Below, piece by piece: positions 1-6,119 of a stretch of 6,119 nucleotides of DNA (position 1 is the stretch's first letter; each line of letters starts with the position of its first letter). Source of the DNA: an uncultured Eubacteriales bacterium (lineage in GTDB: Bacteria > Bacillota_A > Clostridia > Peptostreptococcales > Anaerovoracaceae); contig CACYHM010000063.1 of the NCBI GenBank assembly GCA_902774195.1, forward strand, positions 1 through 6,119, written 5' to 3'. Made by a program: the position numbers and the translations under genes. The notes beneath the pieces are model-generated. The model saw nothing but the letters and a program-made list of their open reading frames with translations, searched no databases and was not told the DNA's origin.

Positions 1-1256
<1,256 letters not shown>

Positions 1257-1276
1257 TCACCTTTTTACAACATAAT

Positions 1277-1303
1277 TTGCACTTTTTCGTGCAATGGATG
1301 CAC
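1277..1303 (+). repeat. Alternating TGCAC/GTGCA/TGCAC stem elements in obg 3' UTR
   Basis: Three short complementary blocks occur in a row: TGCAC (1278-1282), GTGCA (1289-1293) and TGCAC (1299-1303). The middle block can pair with either neighbour. The upstream option is a 6-bp stem TTGCAC/GTGCAA (1277-1282 with 1289-1294, loop of 6). The downstream option is a 5-bp stem (1289-1293 with 1299-1303, loop of 5). They lie between the obg stop codon and its terminator. A 3'-end stabilising hairpin is the simplest reading. The pairing is seen directly and any function is inference. Confidence 0.4.
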
Positions 1304-1316
1304 TCATAAAAACACT

Positions 1317-1341
1317 AAGACCGCAAAAGCGGTCTTTTTTT
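1317..1341 (+). terminator. Rho-independent terminator of obg
   Basis: Perfect 8-bp stem AAGACCGC (1317-1324) with GCGGTCTT (1329-1336), AAAA tetraloop, and a run of seven T (1335-1341). It lies 60 bases past the obg stop codon, so it separates obg from comEA and implies that comEA has its own promoter. The reverse strand lacks a clean T-run, so it is probably one-directional. Confidence 0.93.
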
Positions 1342-1399
1342 GCAGGATTCCGGTCATTATTTGTTCCGTTTCGGTAAATATTCGTATTTGTTTGCCTGT

Positions 1400-1429
1400 T
1401 TGTCACATTCGTTGAATATATTCAATAAT
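1400..1429 (+). promoter_or_regulatory. Candidate sigma-A promoter for comEA
   Basis: TTGTCA (1400-1405; 5 of 6 matches to TTGACA), an 18-base spacer, and AATAAT (1424-1429; 5 of 6 matches to TATAAT). Transcription would begin near 1436, just ahead of the comEA ribosome binding site, giving a short leader. It follows the obg terminator, where a new promoter is needed. The boxes are imperfect, so this remains a candidate. Confidence 0.35.
1412..1425 (+). promoter_or_regulatory. 14-base perfect palindrome, possible operator
   Basis: TTGAATATATTCAA is its own reverse complement over all 14 bases. It fills most of the spacer between the candidate -35 and -10 boxes of comEA and touches the -10, which is where a repressor site would be expected. 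I do not recognise it as a named operator. It differs from the PerR, Fur, CodY and LexA consensus sites and from the Spo0A box as I recall them. Confidence 0.4.
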
Positions 1430-1459
1430 GCAGCATGATCCTGAAAGAGGTGAAGACCA

Positions 1460-2116
1460 ATGAAAGAAAATGCTGCAGACAAGATCAGAAATCTTATAGA
1501 AGACCTTATCCGTGACAGGAAATCTCTTGTAAAGATCCTTTCAATAACAGCGATACTTCTTCTTGCTGTGATACTCAGGATACACGGGGCAAACAAAGCA
1601 GATATCACGGTCGGAACGGCTGATGCCGTAACGGCCGAAGAAACGGACACATCCGGCGAAACGGACAGGCCCGTTTCTTCAGATAAGATCATTTACATCG
1701 ACCTCGGAGGAGCCGTTGCAAAACCGGGCGTATACAAGGTCACGCCGGATACGAGGCTATACATGGTAATAGAGATGGCAGGCGGACTGACCGAAGATGC
1801 GGACACAAATCACGTGAACCAGGCATCCTTCGTAGAAGACGGAGAAAAGATCATCATACCTTCAAAAGGAGATCCTGCTGCAGCCGTGAATGATGTGCAG
1901 GGTACCTCAGCAGCAGCGGATCCATCCGGACTTGTCAATATCAATATTGCTTCAAAGGATGAACTCATGACTCTCAACGGCATCGGAGAAGTCATGGCTG
2001 AAAGGATCATAGAGTACAGGACCGGAAACAGGTTCAAAAACAAGGAAGATATCATGTCTGTAAAGGGTATCGGCAGCGGGATATATGAAAAGATCAAGGA
2101 CAGCATAATTTGTTAG
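1460..2116 (+). CDS. comEA: ComEA-type membrane-anchored DNA receptor
   Basis: 218-residue protein with the ComEA layout. A basic, charged N-terminus (1-21) precedes a single membrane segment (about 22-40, LVKILSITAILLLAVIL), with the rest outside the membrane. A low-complexity acidic/threonine linker (about 48-75) leads to an SLBB domain (about 77-135; IYIDLGGAVAKPGVYKV). A second A/S-rich linker follows, then a C-terminal helix-hairpin-helix domain (about 157-218) beginning VNINIA, with two hairpins LNGIGEVMAERI and VKGIGSGIYEKI. In transformable Firmicutes ComEA binds incoming dsDNA at the cell surface and passes it to the ComEC channel. Neither comEC nor comEB is in the window, so a role in DNA uptake is family knowledge and is not shown here. 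Start chosen at 1460, 7 bases after AGAGGTG (1446-1452). The next gene starts 15 bases after the stop, which indicates co-transcription. Confidence 0.93.
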   Translation: MKENAADKIRNLIEDLIRDRKSLVKILSITAILLLAVILRIHGANKADITVGTADAVTAEETDTSGETDRPVSSDKIIYIDLGGAVAKPGVYKVTPDTRLYMVIEMAGGLTEDADTNHVNQASFVEDGEKIIIPSKGDPAAAVNDVQGTSAAADPSGLVNINIASKDELMTLNGIGEVMAERIIEYRTGNRFKNKEDIMSVKGIGSGIYEKIKDSIIC

Positions 2117-2131
2117 AAAGGAGCAAAAGAT

Positions 2132-2647
2132 ATGAAGAAAGAAAGCCACCATCACGATTCTCAGCTGATCAAAGAACTTATCCGCGAAATATCTGAAATA
2201 GGAAAACACGCAAGAAGCAGACACGCATTCACTTACGCTTTTGATCCTTCTGATAAGGCAGAACAGGAAGTGTATCATCATAATATGAGGCTAATGACAG
2301 CTATACATGATCTTCTGAATGAGTGCAGCGTGAATATCAAGAGCCGCGGATATACATATATAAAGGACGCTGTCTGTATAATAATAGACCACGGCACGCT
2401 GGATGTATGTCTCAGCACGGACATATATCCTCATATAGCCCGGAAGCATAATATAAGCACGATCGCAAGAATAGAACACAATATGAGAAATTCGATAGAT
2501 GCGGCATATAATCTGTACATGAAACAGGATGATAAATGCAGTCCTTTGATGGACCGCTTCGACTCAAAGCCGACAGTCAAAGAGTTTCTGCTGCACCTGA
2601 AGGATGAAGTTGACCGCAGATTATACAGCGAGATATACGGCTGTTGA
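2132..2647 (+). CDS. Stand-alone Spo0A C-terminal (effector) domain protein
   Basis: 171-residue protein that I assign to the Spo0A C-terminal DNA-binding family (Spo0A_C). Residues about 54-165 track the Spo0A effector domain as I recall it: the hydrophobic start AIHDLLNECSVNIKSRGYTY, the helix-turn-helix region STDIYPHIARKHN (compare YPDIAKKYN in B. subtilis), recognition helix RIEHNMRN at 113-120 (compare RVERAIRH), then SIDAAY, and the closing SKPTVKEFLLHLKDEV (compare AKPTNSEFIAMIADKL). The roughly 53 residues before it are too short for a receiver domain. They show a His-rich start and a predicted helix (about 10-27), with no phospho-acceptor pattern. It is probably a cytoplasmic DNA-binding regulator not controlled by the usual phosphorelay. 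Start at 2132, 8 bases after AAAGGAG (2117-2123). It shares a transcript with comEA. 13 of its 17 isoleucine codons are ATA, whereas nearby ireB uses mainly ATC. Fold assignment is fairly sure; targets and role are unknown. Confidence 0.82.
   Translation: MKKESHHHDSQLIKELIREISEIGKHARSRHAFTYAFDPSDKAEQEVYHHNMRLMTAIHDLLNECSVNIKSRGYTYIKDAVCIIIDHGTLDVCLSTDIYPHIARKHNISTIARIEHNMRNSIDAAYNLYMKQDDKCSPLMDRFDSKPTVKEFLLHLKDEVDRRLYSEIYGC
2610..2639 (+). promoter_or_regulatory. Weak candidate promoter for the DUF896 gene
   Basis: TTGACC (2610-2615; 5 of 6) and TATACG (2634-2639; 4 of 6), spaced 18 bases, lie inside the end of the Spo0A_C-domain gene. Transcription would start near 2646 and put the 2652-2705 hairpin at the very 5' end of the message. 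It overlaps coding sequence, and the -10 is weak, so chance is possible. Confidence 0.22.
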
Positions 2648-2651
2648 GTTG

Positions 2652-2705
2652 AACTGCCTTTCGTGTTAGATTTACAGGTGTATTGTATGAAAACGAAAGG
2701 CAGTT
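2652..2705 (+). promoter_or_regulatory. 13-bp perfect hairpin covering the ynzC ribosome binding site
   Basis: Left arm 2652-2664 (AACTGCCTTTCGT) and right arm 2693-2705 (ACGAAAGGCAGTT) pair perfectly. The 28-base loop can form a small inner stem, TACA 2673-2676 with TGTA 2684-2687. The right arm carries GAAAGG (2695-2700), the only fitting Shine-Dalgarno sequence for the ATG at 2711, so folding would hide it against CCTTT. TTTTATT (2704-2710) follows, so the same structure may act as a modest intrinsic terminator for the comEA unit. The pairing is certain. Which role dominates is inference. Confidence 0.6.
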
Positions 2706-2710
2706 TTATT

Positions 2711-2911
2711 ATGGAAAAAAGCAAGATAAACAGGATAAACGAACTTGCCCGCAAATCAAAAGCAGAAGGTCTTACAGATGCAGAAAAGGCGGAACAGCAT
2801 GATCTCAGGCAGGAATTTCTCGATGAGATCCGCTACGATGTGAAAGCGTCTCTTGAATCTATCGAGATCGTTGATGATGTAAAACCGTCAAATGGTGAAA
2901 TACCTAGCTGA
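2711..2911 (+). CDS. ynzC: DUF896 / YnzC-family small protein
   Basis: 66-residue cytoplasmic protein with the YnzC (DUF896) signature: KINRINELARKSKAEGLTDAEKAEQHDLRQEFLDEIR, a predicted two-helix hairpin (residues about 3-40), followed by a variable tail (SIEIVDDVKPS). Length fits the family (about 65-77). The family has known small helical structures but no firm biochemical function. In B. subtilis the gene sits with the SOS-controlled yneA; here it sits before alaS and I see no LexA site. I chose ATG 2711 because homologues begin right before the KIxRINELA motif. An in-frame ATG at 2687 (74 residues, preceded by AGGTG at 2676-2680) is a credible alternative start. The GTG at 2663 lies in the hairpin arm with no ribosome binding site and is unlikely. 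The stop is 6 bases ahead of the alaS -10 box. Confidence 0.88.
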   Translation: MEKSKINRINELARKSKAEGLTDAEKAEQHDLRQEFLDEIRYDVKASLESIEIVDDVKPSNGEIPS

Positions 2912-2923
2912 AAGTGATATAAT
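2895..2923 (+). promoter_or_regulatory. Promoter of alaS (extended -10)
   Basis: A perfect TATAAT (2918-2923) is preceded by TG and one base (2915-2917), the extended -10 motif. GTGAAA (2895-2900; 4 of 6) lies 17 bases upstream as the -35 and falls inside the end of the DUF896 gene. Transcription would start near 2930, leaving a leader of about 30 bases with AGGAG at 2946-2950. That leader is too short for a T-box riboswitch, the common control of Firmicute aminoacyl-tRNA synthetase genes. Confidence 0.68.
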
Positions 2924-2959
2924 AATAAGGATTTTTGCGGATAACAGGAGATATATCAT

Positions 2960-5575
2960 ATGGAAAAACTCGGAGTTAATGAAATAAGAGATATGTTCAG
3001 GGATTTCTTCGTAAGCAAGGGCCACTATGCGGGAGGCTCTGCTTCGCTTATCCCGAGGAACGACAAAAGCCTGCTCATAATCAATTCAGGCATGGCACCG
3101 CTTAAGCCATACTTCGCAGGTGTTGAAACTCCTCCTAAAAAGAGGATGACTACCTGCCAGAAGTGTATCAGAACAAACGACATAGAAAATGTAGGTAAGA
3201 CCGCACGCCACGGAACATTCTTTGAAATGCTCGGCAACTTCAGCTTCGGCGATTATTTCAAGAAGGAGTCCCTGCAGTGGGGCTGGGAATTCTGTACGGA
3301 ATGGCTGCATATGCCTGAAGAAAAGCTTTGGGCAACGATATATGAAGATGACGACGAGGCATTTGAGATATGGAGAGATATTATCGGGATGCCTGAAGAG
3401 CGGATCGTCCGCCTCGGAAAAGAAGACAATTTCTGGGAGATCGGACTCGGCCCGTGCGGACCTTGCTCCGAGATATATTACGACCGCGGGCCTGAATGGG
3501 GCTGCGGCAAGCCTGACTGCAAGCCGGGCTGCGATTGCGACAGATATCTTGAGTTCTGGAACCACGTATTCACACAGTTCGACAGACAGGAAGACGGTTC
3601 CTATCCGAGGCTTGCTCATCCTAACATCGACACGGGAATGGGGCTCGAAAGACTCGCATGCATACTTCAGGATGTCAACTCGATCTTCGATGTCGATACA
3701 GTAAAGTATATAAGAGACGCCATCTGCAAAATGGCAGGCGTCGAATATATGGCAGGCAATCACAAGGTGGATGTCAGTGTCAGGATAGTCACGGACCATC
3801 TCAGATCAATGACATTCATGATAGGCGACGGTATCCTTCCAAGCAACGAGGGCAGGGGATACATCCTTAAAAGGATCATAAGGCGCGCTGCCAGACATTG
3901 CAAGCTTCTCGGCATCACACAGCAGAATCCGCTGGTAGAGCTCGCCGAAAGCGTCGTAGAGACTTCTGGAAAGGCATATCCTGAGCTTGTCGAGAACCAT
4001 GATTACATCATGAAGATCATAAAGATCGAAGAGGACAACTTCGCAAAAACTCTCGACAGAGGTATGGAGATACTCGAAGACTACATGTCTGAAATGGACG
4101 GAAAGGGCGAGACCGTCCTTGCCGGAGATCTCGCGTTCAAGCTTTATGACACATACGGATTCCCTCTCGAGGTCACTCAGGAGATACTTGAAGAAAACGG
4201 TAAGACAGCTGATGTTGACGGTTTCAACTCCTGCATGCAGGCACAGAAAGATCTCGCAAGAGCTCACCAGAGAGACACCGACGAAGACGCTTGGAGAGAC
4301 GCTTCAGAATACAGCGATCTGCCTCATACAGAGTTCCTCGGCTATACACAGGAAAGCGCTGATGCCGAGGTCCTCTACACCGGCAGTTTCGACGAAAAGA
4401 GAAGATTTGTCATATTCGACCGTACTCCGTTCTATGCAACGAGCGGCGGACAGGTATTCGATACAGGTCACATCGTTCTTGACGGCGACAGGTTCAGAGT
4501 CGTGGATGTAATAAAGGAAAACGGTATTTTCCTCCATGTCATACATGAAGACGATACCGGCGCTGCAATGAAGATCAAGGTCGGTGACAAGGCAAGTCTC
4601 GAGATCGATTCTATCAGAAGACACCGTATCGCAAGAGGACACTCGGCAACACATCTTCTGCAGCAGGCGCTCAGAGACGTTCTCGGAGATCATGTCATGC
4701 AGGCAGGTTCATATGTCGATGACAATTATCTGAGGTTCGACTTCAACCATTTCCAGCCGATGACTAAGGAAGAGATCGAAAAGGTAGAAGACATCGTAAA
4801 TGAAAAAGCCGATGAATATCTCCCGGTCAGGATGGAAGAAATGCCTATAGAAGAAGCCAAGAAGCTCGGAGCGATGGCTATATTCGGCGAGAAGTACGGA
4901 GACATCGTCAGAGTCGTGAGCATGGGTGACTACAGTGTGGAATTCTGCGGCGGGACCCACATCGACAATACAGGCAAGGTCGGCGGCTTCAAGATCGTAA
5001 GCGAAGCAGGGATCGCAGCCGGAGTCAGAAGGATCGAGGCTATCACCGGTTCAAATGTCGTACGCTATCTTGCAGGCAAGGAGCTTACGATCAGCAGCGT
5101 TGCATCGGCTCTCAAGTCGAGCGAAGCTGATCTTACAAGAAAAGCCGGTCAGGTCATGGCTGATATAAAATCACTTGAAAATACCATTAAATCTATTAAG
5201 TCAGACGAGATAAGCGGTTCGGTTGATGATATAATCAGCTCAGCAAAAGATATCGGCGGTATCAGACTGATCACAAAGAAATACGAAAATACTGATGTCG
5301 ATCAGCTCAGAAGCATCTCCGATGCGGTAAAAGAAAAAACAGATGATGTGATCATGGTATTCGCAGCTGTAAATGACGGAAAGGTGACTTTCATCGTTTC
5401 TGTAAGCGAAGACCTGATCGGCAAAGGATATCACGCCGGGAAGCTCATCAAGGATATCGCATCTGCTGCAGGCGGCGGGGGCGGCGGCAAAGCCAACATG
5501 GCACAGGCCGGAGCAAAGGATCCGTCAAAAGTCGAAGCAGCGTTTGCAAAAGCAGAAGAACTAATCTCAGGCTGA
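2960..5575 (+). CDS. alaS: Alanyl-tRNA synthetase
   Basis: 871-residue class II synthetase that charges tRNA-Ala with alanine in the cytoplasm; length is normal (about 870-880). Residues 1-240 are the catalytic core: motif 1 region around 28-60 (LIPRNDKSLLIINSGMAPLKP), motif 2 region 81-101 (TARHGTFFEMLGNF, with the ATP-contacting Arg) and motif 3 TGMGLER (225-231). A Cys-rich stretch 182-193 (CGKPDCKPGCDC) is common in clostridial forms. The tRNA-recognition helices follow (about 245-450). The editing domain that removes mis-charged Ser/Gly starts near TPFYATSGGQ (489-498) and has both metal-binding motifs, HSATH (561-565) and CGGTH (663-667). The C-Ala/DHHA1 domain ends in a Gly-rich hinge (838-843) and KANMAQAGAKDPSKV. 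No key residue is missing. Start at 2960, 9 bases after AGGAG. ireB begins 15 bases after the stop, so the two are co-transcribed. Confidence 0.99.
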   Translation: MEKLGVNEIRDMFRDFFVSKGHYAGGSASLIPRNDKSLLIINSGMAPLKPYFAGVETPPKKRMTTCQKCIRTNDIENVGKTARHGTFFEMLGNFSFGDYFKKESLQWGWEFCTEWLHMPEEKLWATIYEDDDEAFEIWRDIIGMPEERIVRLGKEDNFWEIGLGPCGPCSEIYYDRGPEWGCGKPDCKPGCDCDRYLEFWNHVFTQFDRQEDGSYPRLAHPNIDTGMGLERLACILQDVNSIFDVDTVKYIRDAICKMAGVEYMAGNHKVDVSVRIVTDHLRSMTFMIGDGILPSNEGRGYILKRIIRRAARHCKLLGITQQNPLVELAESVVETSGKAYPELVENHDYIMKIIKIEEDNFAKTLDRGMEILEDYMSEMDGKGETVLAGDLAFKLYDTYGFPLEVTQEILEENGKTADVDGFNSCMQAQKDLARAHQRDTDEDAWRDASEYSDLPHTEFLGYTQESADAEVLYTGSFDEKRRFVIFDRTPFYATSGGQVFDTGHIVLDGDRFRVVDVIKENGIFLHVIHEDDTGAAMKIKVGDKASLEIDSIRRHRIARGHSATHLLQQALRDVLGDHVMQAGSYVDDNYLRFDFNHFQPMTKEEIEKVEDIVNEKADEYLPVRMEEMPIEEAKKLGAMAIFGEKYGDIVRVVSMGDYSVEFCGGTHIDNTGKVGGFKIVSEAGIAAGVRRIEAITGSNVVRYLAGKELTISSVASALKSSEADLTRKAGQVMADIKSLENTIKSIKSDEISGSVDDIISSAKDIGGIRLITKKYENTDVDQLRSISDAVKEKTDDVIMVFAAVNDGKVTFIVSVSEDLIGKGYHAGKLIKDIASAAGGGGGGKANMAQAGAKDPSKVEAAFAKAEELISG

Positions 5576-5590
5576 TAGGAAGGAGCAGAA

Positions 5591-5839
5591 ATGAGCAAGA
5601 ATACAATCATGTTTGAAGGGTTCAAGGACAGTCAGCTGAACAAGAAAGAAGCTCTCATAGAGATCTATTCGGCTCTTAATGACCGCGGCTACAATGCGAT
5701 CGATCAGATCGTAGGCTATCTCACATCCGGAGATCCTTCATATATCACAAGCCATAACAACGCAAGAAATCTCATCCTCAAGATGGACAGAGATGAACTT
5801 CTGGAGGAGATCCTCATTAATTACCTCGGAATCAATTAA
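5591..5839 (+). CDS. ireB: IreB family regulatory phosphoprotein (UPF0297)
   Basis: 82-residue protein of the UPF0297/IreB (YrzL) family. Signature regions: NTIMFEGF at the N-terminus and the core GYNAIDQIVGYLTSGDPSYITSHNNARNLI (residues about 34-63), then a closing helix RDELLEEILINYL. In Enterococcus faecalis IreB is a substrate of the membrane Ser/Thr kinase IreK and negatively affects cephalosporin resistance. The phosphorylated threonines lie in the N-terminal segment, and Thr5 here is the matching candidate. No kinase or phosphatase gene is in this window. A strong ribosome binding site (AGGAAGGAG, 5577-5585) sits 5 bases before the ATG. The stop TAA overlaps the ruvX start. The alaS-ireB-ruvX order is conserved across Firmicutes and supports the call. 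Confidence 0.96.
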   Translation: MSKNTIMFEGFKDSQLNKKEALIEIYSALNDRGYNAIDQIVGYLTSGDPSYITSHNNARNLILKMDRDELLEEILINYLGIN

Positions 5840-6119
5840 TGAGAATACTCGGTCTTGATGTAGGAAGCAAAACAGTGGGGGTCGCGGTAAGCGACCCTCT
5901 TGGTGTTATCGCTACAGGCGTTACGACAATAGAGAGAGTAGGGATCAGAAAAGATACCGGAAAAGTCATCGATTATATAAAAGAATACGGCTGTGAAACT
6001 GTCGTGATCGGACTTCCGCTGTCCCTTGACGGCAGTGACTCCGTCCAGACTCAGAAAGTAAGGGATTTCAGGGTCATGCTCGAAAACAAGCTGCGAAGTT
6101 CAGGACCTCTCTCAAAAGT
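5839..6119 (+). CDS. ruvX: RuvX/YqgF Holliday junction resolvase-like nuclease, 3'-truncated
   Basis: The 5' part (93 complete codons) of a YqgF/RuvX family gene, cut by the window end with no stop reached. It begins MRILGLDVGSKTVGVAVSDPLG, the RNase H-like first strand with the catalytic-type Asp7 in GLDVG. VVIGLPLSLDGSDSVQTQKVRDF follows, carrying the GLP motif; the full protein is usually about 140 residues. The family is annotated as a putative Holliday junction resolvase, and its E. coli member YqgF is linked to 5'-end processing of pre-16S rRNA. The ATG shares its A with the ireB stop (TAATG, 5837-5841). No good ribosome binding site sits right before it, so translation is probably coupled to ireB. 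Confidence 0.95.
   Translation, partial: MRILGLDVGSKTVGVAVSDPLGVIATGVTTIERVGIRKDTGKVIDYIKEYGCETVVIGLPLSLDGSDSVQTQKVRDFRVMLENKLRSSGPLSK

Noticed and set aside
1357..1692. 111-codon minus-strand open frame over the comEA promoter and 5' end
   Set aside because: It mirrors comEA coding sequence with Ser/Ile-rich translation and would run through the comEA promoter region; no supporting domain.
2640..2710. LexA/SOS box before the ynzC-like gene, expected from its B. subtilis context
   Set aside because: GAAC at 2651-2654 is not followed by a correctly spaced GTTC, so no LexA-type site is present.
2663..2911. GTG at 2663 as the start of the DUF896 gene
   Set aside because: There is no ribosome binding site in front of it, it lies in the hairpin left arm, and the added residues are absent from family members, which start at the KIxRINELA motif.
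3578..3584. TTCGACA, an exact Spo0A-box match
   Set aside because: It lies deep inside alaS encoding conserved Phe-Asp-Arg and far from any promoter; a 7-base match is expected by chance. No such box was seen in front of comEA or the Spo0A-domain gene.
3222..3704. 160-codon plus-strand open frame in another frame of alaS
   Set aside because: Overlaps the conserved synthetase core; the composition is Arg/Ser-rich frame-shifted sequence with no family resemblance.
3086..3799. 237-codon open frame on the minus strand inside alaS
   Set aside because: It is fully antisense to the conserved AlaRS catalytic core, has no recognisable domain, and is explained by the codon pattern of alaS.
5455..5500. 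GGC-rich repeat near the alaS 3' end
   Set aside because: It encodes the standard poly-glycine hinge of the AlaRS C-terminal domain and is not a separate repeat element. The GGC-rich run at bases 10-100 is likewise the Obg glycine-rich domain.

Overview
The window reads as ordinary chromosome from a low-to-moderate GC Bacillota (Firmicutes), most likely class Clostridia. The main evidence is the alaS-ireB-ruvX cluster, which is typical of Firmicutes. A Spo0A-type DNA-binding domain, a YnzC/DUF896 protein and AGGAG-type ribosome binding sites agree with this. I cannot name a genus. All genes are on the + strand, and I see no mobile element, tRNA, rRNA, CRISPR array or phage gene.

Layout. 1-1256: 3' part of obg/obgE, a ribosome-associated GTPase, whose first ~10 codons lie outside the window. 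1257-1459: a 203-base intergenic region holding a set of mutually exclusive TGCAC/GTGCA stems, a strong intrinsic terminator (1317-1341), and a candidate promoter with a perfect 14-base palindrome between its -35 and -10 boxes. 1460-2647: comEA (membrane-anchored DNA receptor) followed 15 bases later by a 171-residue protein, which I identify as a stand-alone Spo0A C-terminal DNA-binding domain with no receiver domain. 2652-2705: a perfect 13-bp inverted repeat that ends the comEA unit and also contains the ribosome binding site of the next gene. 2711-2911: ynzC-like DUF896 protein. 2918-2923: a perfect TATAAT with an extended -10, in front of alaS. 2960-6119: alaS, ireB and the 5' part of ruvX, tightly packed (15-base gap, then a TAATG overlap) and probably one operon.

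How the genes relate. Obg, AlaRS, IreB and RuvX are core housekeeping proteins (ribosome maturation, tRNA charging, control of a Ser/Thr kinase pathway, and Holliday junction/rRNA processing). The accessory-looking part is the centre. There a competence-type DNA receptor is apparently co-transcribed with a putative transcription factor that keeps the Spo0A effector fold but has lost the phosphorylation domain and has altered recognition-helix residues. That pair, with the operator-like palindrome before it and the ribosome-binding-site-occluding hairpin after it, is the part of the window most worth following up.
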